A DNA stretch of 64,000 bases from Brachionus plicatilis (lineage: Eukaryota; Rotifera; Eurotatoria; Ploima; Brachionidae). Both the position numbers and the translations under genes were made by a program. Positions within the stretch are counted from its first letter, which is position 1. The number at the start of each line of letters is the position of its first letter. Below the pieces are notes generated by a model. That model did no database searches. It had not been told where the DNA came from and worked only from the letters and a program-made list of their open reading frames with translations. Shown in pieces: positions 57,466-64,000 of this stretch. The DNA is taken from assembly GCA_010279815.1 (NCBI GenBank), contig QEOQ01000022.1, positions 724,835-788,834 on the forward strand, read 5' to 3'.

Positions 57466-58214
57466 AATACCGCTATTTATAATAAAAATACCGCTAATTT
57501 AATAAGCTTACCTCTAATTTAATAGAAACTCATTTAAATAAATAGAAACTCATCTAAAATAATACAAACACGTCTAAATTAATAATACCTCCCTCTAAAT
57601 TAATTAAAAATATATCTCAATTAAGATTTAAACTTATATCAACACTTAAAATTATTAAATAACTGTATAAAAAGTAAAAAATGGTTACAGGTTTTTTTTA
57701 TTAACTCTATTTTAATTTTGTTTAATTTTTTTTTTTAATGATTTATTCTGAAGGAGCTCTAGCGGTTATTACTAAAACACGGACCTCCAGTTTTTAAATA
57801 AAACACGGACCCATACTTATCTCCCCCATTAAAACTATGCCATTTATCCCCCACCATTTGTCTAGTACAAAATTTTACCAGCTTTCACGCAAGACCAAAA
57901 TCTAAGCTCTAGCACATTTGGTTCGTCCTTCATTTTGATTTTAAATCAAAAAATCTTTATTCAAATCTTCTTTTCTATAATTTTAAAAATAAAAAAAGTA
58001 ATTATCAATGAAAATAAAATAGAAAAACACTATTTTTAAATTTTGTCTCTTTTTTTTGTTTTTTATTCAAATCTAAAGTGTTTCAATAAATCAGAAGAGA
58101 AAAGTTTTATATAATATTCTAACGAGCCCAAAAAATAATATAAAAATCTCATTTGATATGGTCTCATGGTGAATTTACCGGTATTCTAATGATAAAATAT
58201 AAAATAGCGGTATT
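57466..58214. repeat. Element with AATACCGCTATTTAT termini and a 20-bp degenerate array
   Basis: Left end AATACCGCTATTTATAAT at 57466 and right end, inverted, ATAAAATAGCGGTATT at 58199-58214. Just inside the left end about eight degenerate copies of a 20-21 bp unit (CGCTAATTTAATAAGCTTAC, CTCTAATTTAATAGAAACTC, and so on) run to about 57635. The interior is non-coding. Likely a non-autonomous DNA element. Confidence 0.5.
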
Positions 58215-59135
58215 GATTTAAGCTCAATAATTATTATACCTTTTTATATAGGACTTGGAATTGAATTATAAAATTTCGAAAAATTTTTTTTTTTTTTTAG
58301 TCGAATCTAGATCCAAAAAGAAGCTTCTTTATCCATTGGCACGGTGCATGTAGAGCCCAAATTATTTTTTACATTTGGAGGTATCAAAAACATTTTTAAA
58401 TTTTAAAATTTTTTTAATCTCCTCGAGTTTAAAAGTAAAAAATGTATCAAGAAGTGCCAGTGGACAACGATGGCAAAGGATAGGTGTGTGACGCAATCTC
58501 GTCCATAACTTCGCCTTCGATGAAATAGGACTCTTATTATTATTATTTTAATCAGAATTAAATTTTCTATATAAGCTATAAAATGATGTATCAAAAAGGA
58601 ATTGGAATTTTCATGACCAGATACGGTCAAAATATAATCCTGTGAATATGACATGCCTAGGGATGGTAGACCGATTCAATGAAACTTGTTTTAAATAAAA
58701 ACCCGCTGTAAAATCGATTTAACATGCAAAACCCGTTATAAATTGGAACCGGTTTAAAACTGGTTTGAATCGGTTTTGAACAAAAATTTTTATAGTTTAA
58801 TAAAATTTGATGTTACATTTTTTGACCTATCAGCCAAAATTATGCAATATTCCCATTCTTGACTTTAGTTTTTTCTTTGTTTTAAAAGGGACATTCAATT
58901 GCTTAATTCTTGTGATAAAAAATAATTTATACAATATTGAATTTGAATTGATGAAAAAATTGGAGGTGAAATTAATTTTAAAAAAGCAATCTTTTAAATA
59001 GTGACTTGGACATGGTGTTATTATTTTTTGTTTTTTAAAATTTTTTTAAGCAAGAAATTTAGTACATAATAAATTTATCCTTTTTAAAGGCAAATTTTTT
59101 TAAATTCTATTTCTGGATTTTCTGATGTTTTATAG

Positions 59136-59396
59136 AAAAAAAATGGATGTTTCGTAAAATTTCATAAAATTCGAGCATTCTCTCATGTAATACACGAAAA
59201 AATTAAAGATTTTCGAGAGAACACAAAGGTTTACCTTTTGGATTTAGTGGGATTAGAGAGCGAAGCAGAAATATGTTTATTCAAGAACAAAATAAAAATG
59301 ACAGAAGAGGAATTCAGAAGCTTAATTACACCAAAGTTAGAATCGAATATTTTGTTTCAAAATCAGGAAATTAACAAAATAACGTTGAGAGAATAA
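59136..59396 (+). pseudogene. Orphan coding-like fragment or exon, unknown product
   Basis: After a good acceptor (GATGTTTTATAG at 59124-59135) a frame stays open for 86 codons to TAA at 59394-59396, with balanced codon use: GCFVKFHKIRAFSHVIHEKI, then NTKVYLLDLVGLESEAEICL and MTEEEFRSLITPKLES. There is no start codon at its head and no partner exon upstream. It may be the last exon of a gene with a long intron or a relic of a mobile element. No family recognised. Confidence 0.3.
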
Positions 59397-59888
59397 GGAA
59401 TACATATGAAAATAGTTTGGTAATAGTTTACTAGAAAATAACTAATTTTTAATAACTTTTGATCTCAAAATAAAAACCAATATTTAATATAATTAAGGAA
59501 ATTAAAAAATATATGAAAAATTTGAATTGTATAAGAAAGTTTGTTTTTTCAAGTCCAATTTTGTAATTGAGACATAAGTAATTTTTATTTTCTTTTTTAT
59601 AAATACGTTCTCGTTTTAGATTATTTGTGTTCAAAGTAATTTGAACTTCTTTCTTTTCTTGCAAGAATCAAGCCATATTAATAAATATCTTTGCATTAGT
59701 CAAAAATTGCAGTAATCAAAAGATAGATTTCTTAATTTATTTTACTTCAGCGTAATATAATTAGTATCCATATTTTTTTTTCAAACTACTAAAAGTTTAA
59801 CAAAAATATATATATTAAATAAAATATACAAATATTGTACTTAATTGATTAAAAAAAAAACTTTTTTTTTTAAATAACACCTAAATTA

Positions 59889-60165
59889 TCCGACGTGATC
59901 TGTCCAATATTGAATCTGACAACTTGAACAGAAATAAAGCCCAAAATTCAGAAATTCATTGCGACTCTGAGATCATGGCTTTGCGGCATCAAAGCTATTA
60001 AATATAGATTCAGATAAAAATAAATCAAGTTCTCATAATTTTAAATTTTAATTAAATTTAATAATGTATTTTAAGGCCAGTCACTAATCCGACGTGATCT
60101 GTCCAATATTGAATCTGACAACTTGAACAGAAATAAAGCCCAAAATTCAGAAATTCATTTCGACT
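59889..60165. repeat. 78-bp direct repeat, two copies
   Basis: The 78 bp at 59889-59966 (TCCGACGTGATCTGTCCAAT to CAGAAATTCATTGCGACT) recur at 60088-60165 with one substitution (TTGCGACT to TTTCGACT). The 121 bp between are unrelated A+T-rich DNA. High identity suggests a recent event. Confidence 0.9.
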
Positions 60166-60240
60166 ACTACTACTTAATCTACTTTCTAATTAATCCGGAA
60201 AAGAGATTTACCTTTAATTCAAATAACAGCACAAATTAAA

Positions 60241-60390
60241 AATTTACTTGTACGCATTTTTCTCTTCGACCCTTCATCGACCTTTCCTTCCCTCAACTTT
60301 CTTTTCCTTGACTATTCCTTTTTTCAATTCTTAGGAAAGGAAAGCCAAAGAAAAGAGGAAGAGTCGAGGAAAAGAAATGTACAAGTAAAT
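60241..60390. repeat. Imperfect hairpin with polypyrimidine/polypurine arms
   Basis: Left arm AATTTACTTGTACGCATTTT with TCTTCGACCC and a C/T-rich run. The right arm is the purine-rich reverse complement, ending AAGAAATGTACAAGTAAATT. The pairing is best at the outer 15 bp and around TCGAC/GTCGA. Confidence 0.55.
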
Positions 60391-63039
60391 TCAGATAAAC
60401 AATTGAATAAATATGATTCGGGGATGGGTACAGATTCAACTGTGATAAATTCACAGGTAAAAGTTATTTCGGGGATGCTTTATTAAGTATTTGAAATTAC
60501 TTAATTAATGGAAAATGATAAGTCAGAGATGTACACAACAACCGAAGGAGTGGAACAGGTTGGAGTTCTCTAAGCATATTTATTAATTTTTTATAACTAA
60601 TCTAATAGAAAAATGTAAAGATCTTCAAATAGGGGCTAAAATTGGTAATATATGACTCTTTATAAATTATTGCGATGAATTGATGCCAGATGAATTGGCT
60701 TTTTGAAGTTTATAAAATATTCAATCGATTCGAAGATCGGATTCAATCTGAAAAAGTCTTATTTTGCTTTTAACATAACCTTTTGAATGACAATATAAAA
60801 AAAAATGAAGAAAAATTTCCATTATTTTTTTTAGAATTTACCATTAGGCGATCACGATAACATCGCAAATTTTTTAAATCTAAATTTAAAAAAAGTGACA
60901 GTAGTTTTTATTAAATACTCTCTCAATAAACTTTGATGTAAACCATATGGTCTTAAATCTAAAACGATATCCTTTATTTACTAGCTAAATGACATTCAGT
61001 ATTTAAATATAATTTAGAGATTTCTCAATTAACATCACAGTCTTTAAAAGGTCTCAATATAAGGCAAACACACTTGTTAAGCCATCAATTGTACTTAGTA
61101 AATATGCAAGAAAAACGCCACTAATCAACTGCCTAAAAATTGAAAGTATTGAACAAATTCACATGAATTTTAAAATTTTTATTTACAACCAAATAAGAAC
61201 AAATAGTATCAAAAATTAAATATTCAAAAGGTATTATACGAAAATAAAGAAATTAAAATAAATGAAACTTCAATATTTAAACGAATAGATTATGTGAATG
61301 AATTGATTTTAATTATATAAATAAATTAAGTAAATTTTATATAATCAACAATCTGAGTGAAAATATTAAAACGTTGTAAAGCCCGCGAAATTTTTTAAAT
61401 TAACTTTAAACGTTTTAATCTCAGATTGTGTTGATTTACTAGGCAAAACTCCAAAATCTGGCAAACCGTTCTGGAATTAGATAAGCAAATTTAGAATGTC
61501 TAAATCAAATTACATTATTAATAAACTTGAGCATAAAAATATCATTTTTGATTCAGAAATCGATAAAGGTAACTGTTTTTGTGAAACTCTTAAAGATAAA
61601 TTTAGTTTGAATAACCTTATTAATATAAGTTCTGATAGAGAAGTTCATAAATTTGTCGATGATTATTTTAACAAGAAACACAAAATTAAAATTTGTTGAA
61701 ATTACAATCTCAGAGTAAAAGGAAACTATCAATTAATCTAAAGATGAATTGGCTATGGGTTTTGACGGAATCCATTTTTATTTTATAAAAGATCCGGTTT
61801 TAAAGTATTTATAAATATTTTTAAACTGTTTTATTGTACTTAAATTGGTGAAAAACTGTTCAAAATTTTATATGTCTTTTAATTTTATAATTTTACAAGT
61901 CTTATATGATTTTGCATCTTCGTCTAAATTTATTTCAGATAAAAAAAAAATTTCATTTTTGCATTTGAATCAAAAAATTTATGGAGGTCTCTCCCGATGA
62001 GTGACCTATTTTTTCTATGGAACTAAACTTTAAATAAATATCTTTGATGAATTTTACATTTTAAACGAAAAAAACATTGGAAACTCAATTAAAATTTTAT
62101 GAATTTCCAGATATAAAGCAAAAGCTTTATTAATTTTTACATTTTTTATACTAAAAAGGGCCCTCTAGTATGAATAACTAAGGGTGTACCTTGTCCACAC
62201 AGACAAAAAACTGTCAGCCACAGATCAAAAACTTTTCCTCACAAAGAAAAAATTTTTAGTACAAAAATAAGTTGACTAAGACAAAAACTGCTCTACACAA
62301 AAAAAACTTTTTAGCAAATTTTTTTAATAACTATTAAAAGCTGCCACTAAATATTTCAAATAATAAAAAAGTGTTGGTGTCTTTGCAAGCGGACAGTAAA
62401 CGAGCCAAATTTTTTCTAAACCGTGACCATGACCGTATTAACCATTCCAATTTTGGCGGGCGGACTTTGGCCCGTTTATTTAGGCGGGGAACTTTTATGT
62501 CCATTTAATAACCGTTTGATTTTAACGGGCGGACAAAGTTCGAATTTCGGTAGGTGGATTTTAAATTTAATAAAAATGTTTTTCTTAAATAATTAAGTTA
62601 AAATAAATTTTTAAATATTTTTAAAGAAAACGGACTTAATAATTATTTATTATTTAAAGTCAAATTTATATTTTGAATATTTGCCGTTCCAGATAGCTAT
62701 TGTTACGGCCAAATGATCATTTTGCCGTTCCAGTGAGTTTTTCAGTAAAATTTTTGTTTTATTTTACTGTGTCGACAATGCCAGACACTATTTATTCAAT
62801 TTAATACCCCCTAAATTAAAAATAAAATTTTTTTTTCCAATTTATCGGTGTCTTCTATGCCAACAATTTTTTTTTAATAGGATGCCCCAAAAAGCATAGA
62901 AAAATGAAACTTTTTCGGGGATGCATTACACTGCTTTTTAAAATTCAAAATTAAAAAATTTTTTTTTTTAAAATAAAGCTAAAGCTCATGCGCGATACAT
63001 ATAAGGGAGAGAAAAAAAGCTGAAATAAAATTAAATATA

Positions 63040-63112
63040 GCGGGGATCGAACCCTCTACCTTTGGGTCGGTTAACATCACGATATTCACTAAATAGCTGA
63101 ATTTTTTCGTTG
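63040..63112 (-). repeat. tRNA-derived sequence (SINE head or tRNA-Asn-like pseudogene)
   Basis: On the minus strand GGTAGAGGGTTCGATCCCCG is a T-arm with a perfect pol III B-box (GGTTCGATCCC). It is preceded by GATGTTAACCGACCC, reminiscent of the tRNA-Asn anticodon loop (GTT), and by AGCTATTTAGTGAATA in the A-box/D-arm position. The acceptor and anticodon stems do not pair well, so it is not a functional tRNA. An A-rich/T-rich tail follows on the 3' side, which suggests a SINE. Confidence 0.5.
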
Positions 63113-63433
63113 TTACACAACGAAATGATTCTGGTGAGCGATTAAAAGATGCTGACATCGCACCTTCAGAAGATGTTGCCGAAAAATAGCTTATTCCACC
63201 TTGCTGAGCAGATTCAATCTTAAGTTTTTTTAATCCTCTATGCCACTTACTAATTTTTTTTTAGAATTGGATTCAGAGCCTAACCATCCGTAAAATGAGC
63301 CGTTATGTTCGGGAGCCTTTCATCTTATAGCCATTCCAGTTGTGCCACCATCTGAACCTGCCCCTCAAGAACCCACCCTTCAAGAACCTGAACCTGAGCC
63401 GTCTTTAGTTAGTTCAAGAGCAATTAGCTGCTG

Positions 63434-63935
63434 GTGATGGACAAATTGCTGGACCCAGTTCAGAGCCATCTTTTGCTCGAAGAGGAAGAAAGAAGGGAAA
63501 GAAGAGTCGAGGTGCCAAAACAACTGCTTATTCACGTTCAGCTAAACGTGAAAAAGACAAGCAACTATCGATCAATCAATCGGTTCAATCGTTGCTTTCT
63601 TCTAACACGGATGATTTAATGCCGTCTGATAACCATGATGTTTTCTGGATGTTAGTGCAATTGGCATTCTGGACACAGCTTTTGTTGAACCGTATCCGGT
63701 TACAGATGGTACTGTATCATTTGTTATCCAAGTTATTTCAAGAGTTTGTTGTGTGCTCATGGATCAAAGTCGAGTGGAACAATCTGTATTAACTGCGTAA
63801 GAATCAGAAAAAGTTGCGAATTGAGTCTTTTGCGGGCATAATGGATCATGTTTCGACCAATTTAAATCCTGGCAATGTAGTTGGAAAGGCCTTCATTTTG
63901 CCAAGAATGCCAATTGCCAAAATGCATTATTCTGT
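63434..63935 (+). pseudogene. Decayed Helitron Rep/helicase ORF (N-terminal part)
   Basis: Coding-like but broken. A basic segment (RRGRKKGKKSRGAKTTAYSR) is readable from about 63478, then SVQSLLSSNTDDLMPSDNHD. After that, KLFQEFVVCSWIKVEWNNLY, TAA at 63790-63792, and in the same frame LRKNQKKLRIESFAGIMDHV and NVVGKAFILPRMP. The last two parts match the Helitron_like_N pattern (FQQxVVDxWxKxExNRLxxIRxNQKKLRxE...G..D...VGxxxILP). At least one stop and probably a frameshift around 63640-63740 break it, and the homology runs out into a CT/TA microsatellite near 63932-63955. An inactive relic of a rolling-circle transposon; the Pro/Glu-rich frame at 63340-63420 may belong to it. Confidence 0.55.
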
Positions 63936-64000
63936 CTCTCTCTATATATATATAAAAAGAATTATTGATAGATATTTTTCCTTTCATAAAAGTTTTAATT

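Larger units (their letters stand above)
57318..63433. other. Gene-poor region with several repeats and relics
   Basis: Contains an inverted-terminus element (57466-58214), a GC-richer patch of unknown nature near 58310-58680, a coding-like fragment (59136-59396), a dispersed direct repeat, a hairpin, a GC-rich patch at 62420-62545 with GGCGGGCGGACTTTGGCCCG, and a tRNA-derived sequence. No complete gene is supported. Confidence 0.45.

Noticed and set aside
57470..57635. Degenerate 20-bp array considered as a CRISPR array
   Set aside because: Units are contiguous without unique spacers, and the host is eukaryotic; it is a minisatellite-like part of an element.
61496..61699. 67-codon frame starting MSKSNYIINK
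   Set aside because: No signal peptide, no family, no neighbouring exon, and of a length expected by chance. The only support is a slightly better codon mix.

Overview
This is a eukaryotic, metazoan nuclear window. It is strongly A+T-rich, its genes are broken by short introns (most 40-200 bp), and it carries animal-specific genes (a tensin PTB domain, an SCP-type CTD phosphatase, CDK5RAP3, NOSIP, a Toll-like receptor, an antistasin/thyroglobulin-1 mosaic). Base composition, intron size and content would suit a monogonont rotifer such as Brachionus. That is an inference; no sequence here proves the species. All exon joins were made by eye from reading frames and GT/AG signals.

Layout. 1-1.5 kb: last exons of a tensin gene (+). 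4.4-10.1 kb: a six-exon SCP/CTDSP phosphatase (-) with a foldback element in an intron. 10.1-15.6 kb: gene-poor, with a 130-base assembly gap flanked by a 100-bp duplication and a pair of 100-bp inverted arms. 15.6-16.8 kb: a Ly6/quiver-like GPI-anchored protein (+) and a small Thr/Ser-rich secreted protein with a 54-bp tandem repeat (-). 17.0-21.0 kb: CDK5RAP3 (-) and NOSIP (+), head to head across about 230 bp. 22.2-25.4 kb: a 792-residue WD40 protein (+). 27.2-28.1 kb: a small Trp/Asn repeat protein (-) and its decayed inverted copy (+). About 28.6-33.6 kb: a nearly intact non-LTR retrotransposon. 38.4-45.4 kb: a Toll-like receptor in two exons (+); its 4.8-kb intron holds a foldback element and a GC-rich hAT-like element. 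48.4-52.7 kb: a secreted lipocalin-antistasin-thyroglobulin mosaic (+). 53.0-57.3 kb: two small cysteine-poor secreted proteins (+). 57.3-64 kb: repeats, a coding-like fragment, a tRNA-derived sequence and a decayed Helitron.

Most notable. (1) The retrotransposon's first frame ends in a Ulp1/SENP-like cysteine protease domain. It is separated from the endonuclease-reverse transcriptase by one in-frame UGA followed by CUA, the known leaky-stop context, with no in-frame AUG before essential endonuclease motifs. This suggests a readthrough polyprotein carrying a SUMO-protease-like domain. (2) A 1.2-kb element in the Toll receptor intron has a perfect 8-bp target duplication and hAT-like ends. 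It is filled with 17 GGCCGGCC octamers arranged as a foldback with a perfect 96-bp inverted segment. (3) One gene joins a lipocalin, an acidic repeat, six antistasin domains and three thyroglobulin-1 domains. (4) Of 36 inferred 3' splice sites, 19 are AAG and only 2 are CAG, an unusual acceptor preference for an animal.
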